A DNA stretch of 64,000 nt from Clostridiales bacterium (GTDB taxonomy: Bacteria > Bacillota > Clostridia > Peptostreptococcales > Acidaminobacteraceae): assembly GCA_016342415.1 (NCBI GenBank), contig JAEIOD010000016.1:1-64000 (forward strand), written 5' to 3'. The notes below the pieces were generated by a model. That model worked only from the letters and a program-made list of their open reading frames with translations, did no database searches and was not told where the DNA came from. A program made the position numbers and the translations under genes. Of this stretch, positions 9,365 to 17,639 are shown piece by piece. Numbering within the stretch: the stretch's first letter is position 1; every line of letters begins with the position of its first letter.

Positions 9365-9429
9365 ACAAAAGCCAACTTATCTGATAATATTATCTGATGT
9401 AGAAGACACGAAAATTAAAGGAGATTATC

Positions 9430-10173
9430 ATGGAAAACAAAGTATTAGCAGTTGTTGGTGATAGAGAAATTCGTCAATCAGATTTCGATACATTATTACA
9501 ACAAATAGGACCTCAAAGAGCAATGCAATTTCAATCACCGGAAGGTCAAAAACAATTATTAGACGAATTAATTCATCAAGAATTATTCTTAATTGATGGT
9601 AAAACAGCTAACATCGAAGAGACTGAAGAATTTAAAACAGAGCTTGAGTTTGTTAAAGATAACATGATCAAGCAATTTGCTATCAAAAACCTTTTAGATA
9701 ATGTATCTGTAGAAGATACTGAAATCGAAGCTTTTTATGGTGAAAATGCTGAGATGTTTAAAGATGCTGAAGCAGTTACAGCAAGCCACATTTTAGTTGA
9801 TACAGAAGAAAAAGCGCAAGCTGTCTTAGAAGAGTTAAAAGGCGAGAAATCATTTGAAGAAGCAGCTCTTGAGCATTCTTCTTGTCCTTCATCACAAAAT
9901 GGTGGTGATTTAGGTGAGTTCACTAGAGGTAGAATGGTTCCTGAGTTTGAAAATGCTGCATTTGCGATGGAAGTAAATGAAGTGAGTGGTGTTGTGCCAA
10001 CACAATTTGGTTTCCACATCATTAAAGTTACAGCTAAACAAGAAGCAAATCAAAAATCTTTTGAAGATGCTAAAGAAGAAATTGCTAATACAGTATTACT
10101 TAAGAAACAACAAGAAGTATACTTGGCAAAAGTTGATGAAATTAAAGCTAATGTTGCAGTAGAAATAAAGTAA
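9430..10173 (+). CDS. Parvulin-type peptidyl-prolyl cis-trans isomerase (PpiC family), cytoplasmic
   Basis: A 247-residue foldase with an N-terminal SurA/PrsA-like helical region (about 1-110) followed by a PpiC rotamase domain (about 115-210) containing ASHILVDTEEKA, SSQNGGDLGEF and FGFHIIKV, the usual parvulin signatures. There is no signal peptide or lipobox, unlike PrsA, so it probably acts on cytosolic proteins. AAAGGAG precedes the ATG. A clean terminator follows at 10181, so it is probably monocistronic or the end of the chemotaxis transcript; the 65 bases before it show no clear terminator. Confidence 0.88.
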   Translation: MENKVLAVVGDREIRQSDFDTLLQQIGPQRAMQFQSPEGQKQLLDELIHQELFLIDGKTANIEETEEFKTELEFVKDNMIKQFAIKNLLDNVSVEDTEIEAFYGENAEMFKDAEAVTASHILVDTEEKAQAVLEELKGEKSFEEAALEHSSCPSSQNGGDLGEFTRGRMVPEFENAAFAMEVNEVSGVVPTQFGFHIIKVTAKQEANQKSFEDAKEEIANTVLLKKQQEVYLAKVDEIKANVAVEIK

Positions 10174-10180
10174 TAAATTT

Positions 10181-10208
10181 AACGACCTAGTTTACTAGGT
10201 CGTTTTAA
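10181..10208 (+). terminator. Intrinsic terminator after the parvulin gene
   Basis: Perfect stem AACGACCTAG / CTAGGTCGTT with a TTTA loop followed by TTAAAT. The stem is symmetrical, so it may also stop transcription from the opposite side. Confidence 0.75.
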
Positions 10209-10386
10209 ATTCCATACTGGTTTGTAGTTGATCTGCAATAAACGAATGGAAATATCTGCTGAATCTTTCTTTAATAAGTTGATCCTTCTAGTTTCAAATC
10301 CTACCAAGTGAAAGGAAATACCTTTGCTTTCTAGAAATGTTTATATCCCAAACTTAACGATAGAGTTTACACTACGTGTCAAGTCA

Positions 10387-10412
10387 ATAAAAAAAGCAAT
10401 CCCAAGATTACT
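10387..10412 (-). terminator. Intrinsic terminator of the minus-strand receiver gene
   Basis: On the minus strand AGTAATC-TTGG-GATTGCT (7 pairs) is followed by eight T residues, a few bases past the stop of the gene at 10418. Confidence 0.75.
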
Positions 10413-10417
10413 TCAGT

Positions 10418-10792
10418 TTATTTGATATAATGAATGATTTTTTCTGCCAGCACTTCTTTATGATACTTCTTTATGATATATCCTTTAGCGCCTGAACTAA
10501 AAGCTCTTTCAATATCATCATCGTTCTCACTACCTGAATATATAACAAATGGAATGTTTTTATACTCGGCTGATTCACGTAAGGTGCGACACAGTTCTAT
10601 GCCAGTCATACCAGGCATATCAATATCGCTAAGAATTAAATTTGGAGTCAACTCGGATAACATTTGCAATGCTTCTATTCCAGAATAAACATCAATGACT
10701 TTAATATTATATGGTTTTAAGGTATCTTTGATAATAATATGCATAAATTTATTATCTGATACATATAGTACAGTTTGTTTTAACAGATTCAT
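10418..10792 (-). CDS. Single-domain receiver (CheY-like) with altered acidic pocket
   Basis: A 124-residue receiver with no output domain. The acceptor is in LSDIDMPGMTG, the switch serine in FVIYSGSEN and the lysine in YIIKKYHKE. At the N-terminus the usual VDDD/VDDE is VSDN, so one of the two magnesium-binding acids is replaced by serine; phosphorylation may be weaker than normal. CAGGAGG precedes the ATG, and the gene has its own promoter (10812-10841) and terminator, so it is monocistronic. No kinase is adjacent. It probably receives phosphate from a kinase encoded elsewhere or works by protein binding. Confidence 0.85.
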   Translation of the reverse strand: MNLLKQTVLYVSDNKFMHIIIKDTLKPYNIKVIDVYSGIEALQMLSELTPNLILSDIDMPGMTGIELCRTLRESAEYKNIPFVIYSGSENDDDIERAFSSGAKGYIIKKYHKEVLAEKIIHYIK

Positions 10793-10811
10793 GATTGCCT
10801 CCTGTACACTA

Positions 10812-10841
10812 ATAATACCCTGATTTGTACCTATTAATCAA
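10812..10841 (-). promoter_or_regulatory. Probable sigma-A promoter for the receiver gene at 10418
   Basis: TTGATT and TATTAT are spaced by 18 bases on the minus strand, about 20 bases ahead of the AGGAGG of the receiver gene. Confidence 0.5.
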
Positions 10842-10882
10842 GATTCAAGTATGATAATTATATTAAAATTTTTGCTCTGTTG

Positions 10883-10911
10883 TTTTGATTGCCTGTGATA
10901 TATAGTATAAT
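10883..10911 (+). promoter_or_regulatory. Probable sigma-A promoter for the 10949 operon
   Basis: A consensus TATAAT at 10906 is preceded at 17 bases by TTTTGA (or at 15 bases by TTGATT). It lies 38 bases before the start at 10949 and should drive the membrane protein, yhaM and plsC genes. Confidence 0.55.
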
Positions 10912-10948
10912 GTGAAAAGTTAGTAAAATATTAAAAGGAGAAATCTTT

Positions 10949-11380
10949 ATGAAATTAGTAAAAGCAGTTGCAGCAATACTGTTAGCCGTAATATTTGGGT
11001 TTATCACACGTTATTATATGTCATCAATTAACATGAGTGCAGTGGGTGAGTTTACACCAATCCCGCATTTTTTCCCTACAGTGGAATTGTCTTATAAAAT
11101 AAGCTTGTTATTGTTATTTGCCATATTTTTATTATTCTTTTCATACTTAATGCTGAAGAAATACTTTAACTTTGTGATTTCGATGCTTGGTATGGTTATA
11201 GGATTATCAAAATATAAAGCTGTGACAGAAGAATTTTTGCCAGTAGATATGGTCTTTGTTCCAGCTCTTTTAGAGTTTGGTATCAGATTATGCATATTTA
11301 TGGCTGTAGGTATTGCAGTACAATGGGTTGTTGATGGTGGATTAGCAGCTGTGAAATTAGTAAATAAGAATAAAAAGTAA
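10949..11380 (+). CDS. Small integral membrane protein of unknown function
   Basis: I do not recognise this 143-residue protein. It has a hydrophobic N-terminal segment (about 5-25) that could be a signal anchor, a second membrane helix at about 50-70 (ISLLLLFAIFLLFFSYLML), possibly a short one at 75-90, and a third at about 112-130. The C-terminus is lysine-rich. AAAAGGAG precedes the ATG. It is the first gene of a run with yhaM (13 bases downstream) and plsC. The neighbour plsC makes a membrane-lipid role conceivable, but nothing in the sequence shows it. Confidence 0.7.
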   Translation: MKLVKAVAAILLAVIFGFITRYYMSSINMSAVGEFTPIPHFFPTVELSYKISLLLLFAIFLLFFSYLMLKKYFNFVISMLGMVIGLSKYKAVTEEFLPVDMVFVPALLEFGIRLCIFMAVGIAVQWVVDGGLAAVKLVNKNKK

Positions 11381-11393
11381 TGGAGACGAAATT

Positions 11394-12353
11394 TTGGAAA
11401 AGAAAATAAGTGAATTTGTTGTTGGAGAAGAAGTTCAAGGCTTTTATATCATTAAAGCATTAAATGTTAAGACTTCAAGCAACAATAAGAAATATTTAGA
11501 TTTTACCTTAGCAGACAAAACAGGTGAAGTGAATTCAAAATTATGGGATGTAAAAGATGATTATGAGGAACTTTACAAAACAGGTGTGCTGGTTAAAGTA
11601 AGAGGTAACGTAACGTCATGGCAAAATGTTATACAGTTGAAGGTTACAAAGATAAGGTTGGTAAATGATGAGGACGACATCAATATCATCAACTATGTAC
11701 CGGCCGCACCGTTTGAGCCAGAAGAGATGTATGATGGATTAGAAACAACAATAGAAGCCTTTGAAAATGAACAGTTAAAAACATTGTTATTAGCAATTGT
11801 TAGAGACTATAAACCTAGATTGTTGACTGCACCTGCAGCAAAATCAAATCATCATGCGATAAGATCGGGACTCCTCTATCATATGAAACGTATGATAGAA
11901 ACGGGTAAAGCACTTTGTAAAGTGTATACTCACATAGATGAGGATTTATTGATTTCGGGGATTGTTCTTCATGATATGGAAAAAATTAATGAGATGGTTT
12001 CAGACGACTTAGGGATTGTATCAGAATATTCTAGAGAAGGACAACTTCTTGGTCATATCATTATGGGTGTTAAAAAGATTGATGAAATGTCTAAAAAATT
12101 AGGTGTAGATGAGGAGTTATCATTGGTATTACAGCATTTAGTGTTGTCTCATCATTATGAAGCTGATTTTGGATCACCGAAAAAGCCAATGTTGCCAGAA
12201 GGTGAACTCCTACATTATATCGATATGATTGATGCAAGAATGTACGATATGGAACTGGCTTATAGAGATACTCAAAGAGGAGAGTTTACACAACCGATTT
12301 GGGTTCTTGATAAGAGAAGATTGTATAACTTTAAAAAAGATTCGGAGGCTTAA
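11394..12353 (+). CDS. yhaM: YhaM-type 3'-5' exoribonuclease (OB-fold plus HD domain)
   Basis: A 319-residue protein with an N-terminal OB-fold nucleic-acid-binding domain (about 1-90, with LADKTGEVNSKLWD) and an HD phosphohydrolase domain (about 160-290) with SNHHAIRSGLLYH, VLHDMEKI and LVLSHH metal-binding motifs. This is the arrangement of the Firmicutes YhaM/CBF1 family, manganese-dependent exonucleases that trim a few bases from mRNA 3' ends. The start is a TTG at 11394, eight bases after GGAG. The stop is one base before the plsC start. An alternative is a related HD exonuclease of unknown substrate. Confidence 0.85.
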   Translation: MEKKISEFVVGEEVQGFYIIKALNVKTSSNNKKYLDFTLADKTGEVNSKLWDVKDDYEELYKTGVLVKVRGNVTSWQNVIQLKVTKIRLVNDEDDINIINYVPAAPFEPEEMYDGLETTIEAFENEQLKTLLLAIVRDYKPRLLTAPAAKSNHHAIRSGLLYHMKRMIETGKALCKVYTHIDEDLLISGIVLHDMEKINEMVSDDLGIVSEYSREGQLLGHIIMGVKKIDEMSKKLGVDEELSLVLQHLVLSHHYEADFGSPKKPMLPEGELLHYIDMIDARMYDMELAYRDTQRGEFTQPIWVLDKRRLYNFKKDSEA

Positions 12354-12354
12354 A

Positions 12355-13059
12355 TTGCGTACACTTATATGGTTTATTTATTTTGGGTTGTACTTATTGT
12401 TTTTATTACCGAAATACTTCATTGTAGGTTCTAAATTTAAGAAGGGTCAAAAAATAGAAGCTGATGTCCAAACAATAGTTACGAATTGGGCTAGACGATT
12501 AATAAAACTAACAGGAAGTAAAGTGACTGTCATTGGTGAAGACAAAATTCCTACAGATGTTCCAGTAGTATTTGTAGCCAATCATCAAAGTAATTTTGAT
12601 ATACCGTTACTATTAGGTTATATTAATAAGCCAAAGGGTTTTATTGCAAAAGCTGAAACAGAAAAAATGCCAATTGTTGGTGGCTGGATGAGATATCTGA
12701 GATGTGTATTTATGGATCGAAGCAATCCAAGAGCTGCATTAAAAGCTATTAAACAAGGTATAGAAATTGTAAAGAGTGGTTATTCGCTGGTTATATTCCC
12801 AGAAGGCACAAGAAGTGTTGATGGAAAACTTTCCGAATTCAAGCCAGGAAGTTTTAAGTTGGCGATGAAGGCAGAAGCGATGATTGTCCCTGTAACCATT
12901 TCAGGATCATTTGATATTATGAAAAAAGGTAGCATTAAAATTAAACCTGCTCAAGTAAAGATTACTATTTCAGATCCAGTACCATCTACAGGTTATGAGT
13001 CGACAGAATCTTATCTATTAAGAGAAAAAATTGCTGACATTATCCAATCAAATTTATAA
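12355..13059 (+). CDS. plsC: 1-acyl-sn-glycerol-3-phosphate acyltransferase (PlsC family)
   Basis: Acylates lysophosphatidic acid to phosphatidic acid at the membrane. The catalytic NHQSNFDIP (the HX4D box) and FPEGTRS are present with normal spacing, behind an N-terminal membrane helix (LIWFIYFGLYLLFLL). The true start is probably the TTG at 12355: CGGAGG stands just before it and it begins one base after the yhaM stop, suggesting coupled translation; a longer in-frame reading from 12229 would overlap yhaM heavily. The 234-residue length is normal. A strong terminator follows. Confidence 0.9.
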   Translation: MRTLIWFIYFGLYLLFLLPKYFIVGSKFKKGQKIEADVQTIVTNWARRLIKLTGSKVTVIGEDKIPTDVPVVFVANHQSNFDIPLLLGYINKPKGFIAKAETEKMPIVGGWMRYLRCVFMDRSNPRAALKAIKQGIEIVKSGYSLVIFPEGTRSVDGKLSEFKPGSFKLAMKAEAMIVPVTISGSFDIMKKGSIKIKPAQVKITISDPVPSTGYESTESYLLREKIADIIQSNL

Positions 13060-13063
13060 AGTA

Positions 13064-13094
13064 AATGCCTATCCGTACGGATAGGCATTCGTTT
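13064..13094 (+). terminator. Bidirectional terminator between plsC and the SEC-C gene
   Basis: Perfect 12-base-pair hairpin (AATGCCTATCCG / CGGATAGGCATT) followed by CGTTTT on the plus strand and TTTACTTTA on the other. It ends right at the stop of the convergent gene. Confidence 0.75.
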
Positions 13095-13594
13095 TACTTA
13101 TTTAAACAACATTTCTTGTATTTCTTACCACTACCACATGGGCAAGGTTCGTTTCTGCCGATTTTTTCTTCGTTTACAACAATATTATCTTTGTTGTAAG
13201 CTTTCTTAATCGCTTTTCTTTCTTCTACTGTCAAGATATCATCCCAAGCTGGAATATTGTATAACCAGTCTGCTTTAGCATTTAACATGTTGTAGTATAG
13301 TTTGTCCCATACAATAACTGCATCTACTTCAGATGATTCTTCTAAGGATTCTAAGTCCATTTCTGATTCTAAACTTGTGCTGATACCATCTAAGAAGCCT
13401 GCAAACTCAGTTGTAGTCATTTCAAATGAAGCTGCTAAATCAGTAACAGTTCCTTTTAAAGCAGTGTTCTTAGTTTCTATGATTGTTTCATAGTTTTTTT
13501 GTTCCTTTAAAAAATAATCTTGCCAGAACTTGTTGTACTCTTCTTGAGTAAACTCTTGATCGGTTAAATCTAACCATTTTTGAAAAATTGACAT
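13094..13594 (-). CDS. SEC-C metal-binding motif protein
   Basis: A 166-residue protein whose last 25 residues form a SEC-C zinc-binding motif ([16 protein letters not shown]), as at the end of SecA and in many small bacterial proteins. The N-terminal 140 residues are acidic and probably helical and are not recognised. GAGGTG stands before the ATG, and the gene has its own promoter at 13629-13657. SEC-C tails often bind ribosomes or other proteins, so a role in protein export or translation quality control is possible but not shown. Confidence 0.8.
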   Translation of the reverse strand: MSIFQKWLDLTDQEFTQEEYNKFWQDYFLKEQKNYETIIETKNTALKGTVTDLAASFEMTTTEFAGFLDGISTSLESEMDLESLEESSEVDAVIVWDKLYYNMLNAKADWLYNIPAWDDILTVEERKAIKKAYNKDNIVVNEEKIGRNEPCPCGSGKKYKKCCLNK

Positions 13595-13628
13595 TCTTAC
13601 ACCTCGTATTCTAATTTTAACTTGTTAA

Positions 13629-13657
13629 AGTATATCATAGAGTTTGTGATTTCTCAA
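13629..13657 (-). promoter_or_regulatory. Sigma-A promoter of the SEC-C gene
   Basis: TTGAGA and TATACT with a 17-base spacer on the minus strand, 35 bases ahead of the start codon. Confidence 0.75.
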
Positions 13658-13672
13658 TCCTAAAAAAATATA

Positions 13673-13681
13673 TGTTATAAT
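13673..13681 (+). promoter_or_regulatory. Extended -10 promoter of the M32 carboxypeptidase gene
   Basis: TGTTATAAT, a TGn-extended consensus -10, lies 39 bases before the ATG at 13721. There is no good -35, as is usual for this promoter class. It diverges from the SEC-C promoter. Confidence 0.6.
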
Positions 13682-13720
13682 AACTCTGAAATGGGATATA
13701 ACTTAGTACGGAGGTGGAAT

Positions 13721-15223
13721 ATGAATTTAGAAAAACAGGTAGAACAATTTAAATCATTACAAGAAACATTATCAGCGTATCATATTGCTGGCAGCTTGAT
13801 TAACTGGGATATGTCAACTGGCGGTAGCAAAAAGGGTATGGGCTATAGAGCAAAAGCCATTGGTATCTTTACGATGAAAGCTTTTGAAATCCAAACAAGC
13901 GATGAAATGAAGACATGCTTAGACGTTATTGGCTCTCGTTTAGAAGACGTAGATGAAGTAATAAAACGCATGTATGTTTTACATAAAAAAGAATACGATA
14001 AAAATATGAAGATTCCTAAAGATGAAGCACGAGCTTATGCTGAACTTCAAGCTAAGTCTCAAATTATTTGGGAAGAAGCAAAAGAAGCACAAGATTATTC
14101 GATGTTCAAAGATATTTTAGGAGAGATAATCGAGTATCAAAAAAAGTTTGTTAACTATAGAGGATTTGAAGGACATCCGTACAATCCTTTACTGGATGAC
14201 TATGAAGAAGGCATGACTGTAGAAATACTAGACGAGTACTTCGAGAACTTAAAAAAACATATCGTTCCACTGTTAAAAGAGATTACAGCAACTGAATTAC
14301 CCTACAACACATCTTTTTTAACGAATTCATTTCCTGTAGATAAACAAAAGGAGTTCTGTATTAAGTTAATGGGTGATTTGGGATTTGATTATGATGCGGG
14401 TGAAGTAAAAGAAAGTGTTCATCCGTTTACCAATGGTCTTAATGTCAATGATGTTAGGTTAACTGTTAGATATTTTGAAAACCTAATGACCTCTTCCGTA
14501 TTTAGTGCGGCACATGAAGGTGGACATGCCATTTATGAGCAAAATATAGATCCTAAGTTTGAATTTACCGGATTGGATACAGGTGTTTCATCTGGTATAC
14601 ATGAATCACAATCAAGAACCTATGAAAATATTATTTGCAGGTCAAAAGCCTTTTGGAATTATTATTATCCAACATTAAAGACATTTTTCCCTGATGAGCT
14701 TTCTGAAGTGACGGTAGAGGATTTTTATGCTGGCATCAACAAAGTAGAAAATTCATTTATCAGAGTAGAAGCAGATGAGTTGACTTATTCTCTTCATATC
14801 ATTATTAGATATGAAATTGAAAAAGCAATCATGAGTGGTGAAGTGACAGTTGATAATTTACCAACGCTGTGGAATGAAAAAGTAAAAGAATACCTTGATC
14901 TAGACGTACCAAATGATGAACTTGGTGTTTTACAAGATGTTCATTGGTCGTTTGGTCTATTTGGATATTTCCCAACTTATTCAATTGGTAGTGCATATGC
15001 ATCACAATTCGCTTACTATTTAAAAGAAGCTGTAAACTTTGATGAAGATTTAGAGAAAGGTAATTACGAAAATGTTAATAATTGGCTTAAAGAACATATT
15101 CATCAATACGGATCACTTAAAACACCTGAGCAATTGATGATTGAAGCAACAGGAAAACGTTTCGACAGTAAATATTACGTAGAATATTTGACAAACAAGT
15201 ATAAATCTTTATATAATCTATAG
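13721..15223 (+). CDS. M32 family metallocarboxypeptidase (carboxypeptidase Taq)
   Basis: Zinc carboxypeptidase of 500 residues that removes C-terminal amino acids from peptides. The metal site is H265-E-G-G-H269 with the downstream HESQSR supplying the third ligand, the arrangement specific to the M32 family. No signal peptide, so it is cytoplasmic. I place the start at 13721 because CGGAGGTGG lies just before it, rather than at the in-frame ATG at 13691, which has no such site. It fits a peptide-using lifestyle with the opp locus at 40-53 kb. It is monocistronic. Confidence 0.92.
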   Translation: MNLEKQVEQFKSLQETLSAYHIAGSLINWDMSTGGSKKGMGYRAKAIGIFTMKAFEIQTSDEMKTCLDVIGSRLEDVDEVIKRMYVLHKKEYDKNMKIPKDEARAYAELQAKSQIIWEEAKEAQDYSMFKDILGEIIEYQKKFVNYRGFEGHPYNPLLDDYEEGMTVEILDEYFENLKKHIVPLLKEITATELPYNTSFLTNSFPVDKQKEFCIKLMGDLGFDYDAGEVKESVHPFTNGLNVNDVRLTVRYFENLMTSSVFSAAHEGGHAIYEQNIDPKFEFTGLDTGVSSGIHESQSRTYENIICRSKAFWNYYYPTLKTFFPDELSEVTVEDFYAGINKVENSFIRVEADELTYSLHIIIRYEIEKAIMSGEVTVDNLPTLWNEKVKEYLDLDVPNDELGVLQDVHWSFGLFGYFPTYSIGSAYASQFAYYLKEAVNFDEDLEKGNYENVNNWLKEHIHQYGSLKTPEQLMIEATGKRFDSKYYVEYLTNKYKSLYNL

Positions 15224-15262
15224 TGGGTACAGAATACACTATAGGGACAAAAACGTCCCTTT
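15218..15262 (+). terminator. Tandem hairpins after the M32 gene
   Basis: Two hairpins abut: CTATAGTG/CACTATAG overlapping the stop codon, and AGGGAC/GTCCCT (15243-15260) followed by only TTTG. The second is a plausible but weak intrinsic terminator. Confidence 0.45.
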
Positions 15263-15304
15263 GAATTAGATCAAAATAAAAATTATATACATTGGAGGAT
15301 TCTT

Positions 15305-16522
15305 ATGGAATTAAGAGGTAAAGTATTGGTCGCACAAGGTGGTGGACCAACTGCAGTTATTAACCAATCTATGGTAGGTGCTGTTTTAGAAAGTAGAAAA
15401 TTCCCACAAGTGACAGCTGTTTATGGTGCTGTCAATGGTGTGGAAGGTATTATGAATGAAGAGTTTGTTGACTTAACAAGAGAAACGACTCACAACTTGG
15501 AACAAGTTGCAATGACGCCATCTTCAGGTTTATGTTCTACAAGAATCAAGCCAGACGAAGACTATTGCAGAAGATTATTTGATGTAATGAAAGCACATGA
15601 TATCAGATATTTCTTCTATATCGGTGGAAACGATTCAAGTGATACGGTAAGAATTGTAAACGACGAAGCTAAAAAAGCCAACTATGAGTTCAGAGCAATT
15701 CATATTCCTAAGACAATTGATAATGACTTAGTAGAAAATGATCATACACCTGGATTCGGTTCAGCTGCAAGATTTGTTGCACAAGCATTTGCTGGTGTTA
15801 ACTTAGACAATAGAGCATTGGCTGGTGTATACATTGGTGTTGTTATGGGTAGACATGCTGGTTTCTTAACTGCTGCTTCTATCTTAGGTAAGAAATATCC
15901 AGATGATGGTCCGCATCTAATCTATGTACCAGAAGTAGCATTTGATATGGACAAATTCTTAGCTGATGTTAAGGCGACTTATGAGAAGTTTGGTCGTTGT
16001 ATCGTTGCAGTATCTGAAGGTATTCAAGATGCAGAGGGTAATGCAATCATTACTAAACTAATGGACACTGTTGAAAAAGACATGCATGGTAATGTTCAAT
16101 TATCCGGTACTGGTGCATTAGGTGATTTACTTGTTAAAGAAGTTAAAGAAAAATTAAACATTAGCCGTGTTAGAAGTGATACTTTCGGTTACTTACAAAG
16201 ATCATTCTTAGGTTGTGTTTCTGACGTTGACCAAAGAGAAGCAAGAGAAGTTGGTGAAAAAGCTGCTCACTTTGCCATTTGGGATAATGTAGATGGTTCA
16301 ATTGTAATTAAAAGAATCGGTGACTATGCTGTAGATTACAAATTAGTGCCACTTGAGATGATTGCTGCAAAGACTAAACATATGTCAATGGACTTCATCA
16401 ACGCTGATAAAAATGGTGTAACTCAAGAGTTTATAAACTACGTAAGACCTTTAGTAGGAACTAACTTACCTGAAGCGCATAGACTTAGAGCACCAAAAGT
16501 AGAAAAAATATTAAGAAAATAG
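15305..16522 (+). CDS. 6-phosphofructokinase, pyrophosphate-dependent type
   Basis: Glycolytic enzyme of 405 residues phosphorylating fructose 6-phosphate. The N-terminal QGGGPTAVIN, the GGND at 107-110 and PKTIDND (Lys136) are seen. In ATP-dependent enzymes these positions read GGDGS and PGTIDND. Asp in place of the second glycine and Lys in place of glycine are the known marks of pyrophosphate use, so the enzyme is likely reversible and PPi-dependent. TTGGAGG stands ahead of the ATG, and a strong terminator follows. Codon choice suggests high expression. Actual donor preference needs an enzyme assay. Confidence 0.88.
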   Translation: MELRGKVLVAQGGGPTAVINQSMVGAVLESRKFPQVTAVYGAVNGVEGIMNEEFVDLTRETTHNLEQVAMTPSSGLCSTRIKPDEDYCRRLFDVMKAHDIRYFFYIGGNDSSDTVRIVNDEAKKANYEFRAIHIPKTIDNDLVENDHTPGFGSAARFVAQAFAGVNLDNRALAGVYIGVVMGRHAGFLTAASILGKKYPDDGPHLIYVPEVAFDMDKFLADVKATYEKFGRCIVAVSEGIQDAEGNAIITKLMDTVEKDMHGNVQLSGTGALGDLLVKEVKEKLNISRVRSDTFGYLQRSFLGCVSDVDQREAREVGEKAAHFAIWDNVDGSIVIKRIGDYAVDYKLVPLEMIAAKTKHMSMDFINADKNGVTQEFINYVRPLVGTNLPEAHRLRAPKVEKILRK

Positions 16523-16527
16523 AATGG

Positions 16528-16554
16528 AAGGATGGCATAGCCATCCTTTTTTTT
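16528..16554 (+). terminator. Intrinsic terminator of the phosphofructokinase gene
   Basis: AAGGATGGC-ATA-GCCATCCTT stem followed by eight or more T residues directly after the stop codon. Confidence 0.9.
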
Positions 16555-16604
16555 ACTTCAATTTTAGGCTATAATAATAGTAATGTTTAGAAATGGAGTA
16601 GGAT

Positions 16605-17486
16605 ATGATTAAAATGGATGAAACGTTATTTGAGTTTGCAGAGGTACCATTAAAAGAATCACTGGAAAGTTTTTTTGAAGATCATAAAATAAAAGTCTTT
16701 GAAAAAAACAATCACAATTTAGAATACTATGATGCAGGGGACTCTGAGGTATTGATTATGATGCTTCCGAGTAGTAATGGTAACGCGGTTACATTTTTTA
16801 GATACATTCAAACGTTCAGTGAGCGCTTTAGAGTAGTTGTCCCTAATTATGAAGCAGGCGTGGATCTAAAAACACAGTGTGAGGGATTTTTAGAATTGGC
16901 TCGGTCGATACCACATAAAAAACTAATTCTCTTTGGTTATTCATTTGGGGGTGTTATCGCTCAGTTAATGACAAAGTTATCACCTAACGATATTGATAAA
17001 TTAATACTTCTCGACAGTGAAACCAAAACAGAGCATATAAATCCTATTTTGGTTAAGAAATTTGTAAAGAGTTATAAAAGATTGAATAGAACTTTAAAAT
17101 ACTTTTCAGTGAAATGGATGCATAAAAGTTTAAAGAAGAGAATTGCATTTGATGCAAAAATTGGTCTAGATGAGAATCAACATTTCTGGGAAGCGCTGTA
17201 CACACAAGTTTTACTGGAAACATCAAAAGATCGTATGAGACTTATTTATGATAATGTAAGAGAATTTTGGAGTGACTATGAATTATGTTCTGCAGATTTT
17301 GATACCTATAAAGGAAAGATACTTATATTAAATGTTGAAGGTTCAAAACAAAGAGTGGAAGTACAAGAACTCAGTCATCTGTTTAAGCAAGCAGATATTA
17401 AGAATTATGATAAAGGCTTTCGTATGTCTTTGGTGACATGTTACAATAATGTGATATCAGATGTTACGGATTTTTCGAATCTGTAA
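16605..17486 (+). CDS. Alpha/beta hydrolase
   Basis: A 293-residue alpha/beta hydrolase-fold protein. The nucleophile is Ser113 in GYSFGG, followed by a typical strand LILLDSE; the acid is likely in the ILNVEG region near residue 245. The catalytic histidine is not at an obvious place: the final segment has no clear GHF-type motif, so activity should not be assumed. The start at 16605 follows GGAGTAGG; an in-frame ATG three codons on is possible. A TATAAT at 16570 could be its promoter. The substrate is unknown. Confidence 0.75.
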   Translation: MIKMDETLFEFAEVPLKESLESFFEDHKIKVFEKNNHNLEYYDAGDSEVLIMMLPSSNGNAVTFFRYIQTFSERFRVVVPNYEAGVDLKTQCEGFLELARSIPHKKLILFGYSFGGVIAQLMTKLSPNDIDKLILLDSETKTEHINPILVKKFVKSYKRLNRTLKYFSVKWMHKSLKKRIAFDAKIGLDENQHFWEALYTQVLLETSKDRMRLIYDNVREFWSDYELCSADFDTYKGKILILNVEGSKQRVEVQELSHLFKQADIKNYDKGFRMSLVTCYNNVISDVTDFSNL

Positions 17487-17503
17487 CGTCTTGATGATAA
17501 GTA

Positions 17504-17512
17504 TGATATAAT
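17504..17512 (+). promoter_or_regulatory. Extended -10 promoter before the small peptide gene
   Basis: TGATATAAT, a TGn-extended consensus -10, 20 bases before the small open frame at 17532. It probably also serves the two genes downstream, which follow in close order. Confidence 0.6.
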
Positions 17513-17531
17513 TTATAAAAAGGAGAATAAC

Positions 17532-17624
17532 ATGAATAAGAAAACTAAAAAGGCTGTAGCTCTAGTATTAGTAGTGGCAATGGCAGCATTACCGGTTATG
17601 TCGTTTGTAATATCATTTTTCTAA
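17532..17624 (+). CDS. 30-residue hydrophobic membrane peptide
   Basis: A short frame with all the marks of a gene: an extended -10 promoter, AAAAAGGAG six bases ahead of an ATG, and a 30-residue product that opens with basic residues (MNKKTKKA) followed by a single hydrophobic helix ending FVISFF. It looks like a one-pass membrane peptide or a bare signal anchor. The next gene starts 15 bases downstream. I know no specific function; it may be a regulatory small membrane protein. Conservation in related genomes would settle whether it is real. Confidence 0.6.
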   Translation: MNKKTKKAVALVLVVAMAALPVMSFVISFF

Positions 17625-17639
17625 GATGGAGACAAAATT

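Noticed and set aside
10207-10345. Open minus-strand frame of about 46 codons
   Set aside because: It has no start codon, begins right after a stop and runs through a terminator hairpin; most likely chance or a faint gene relic.
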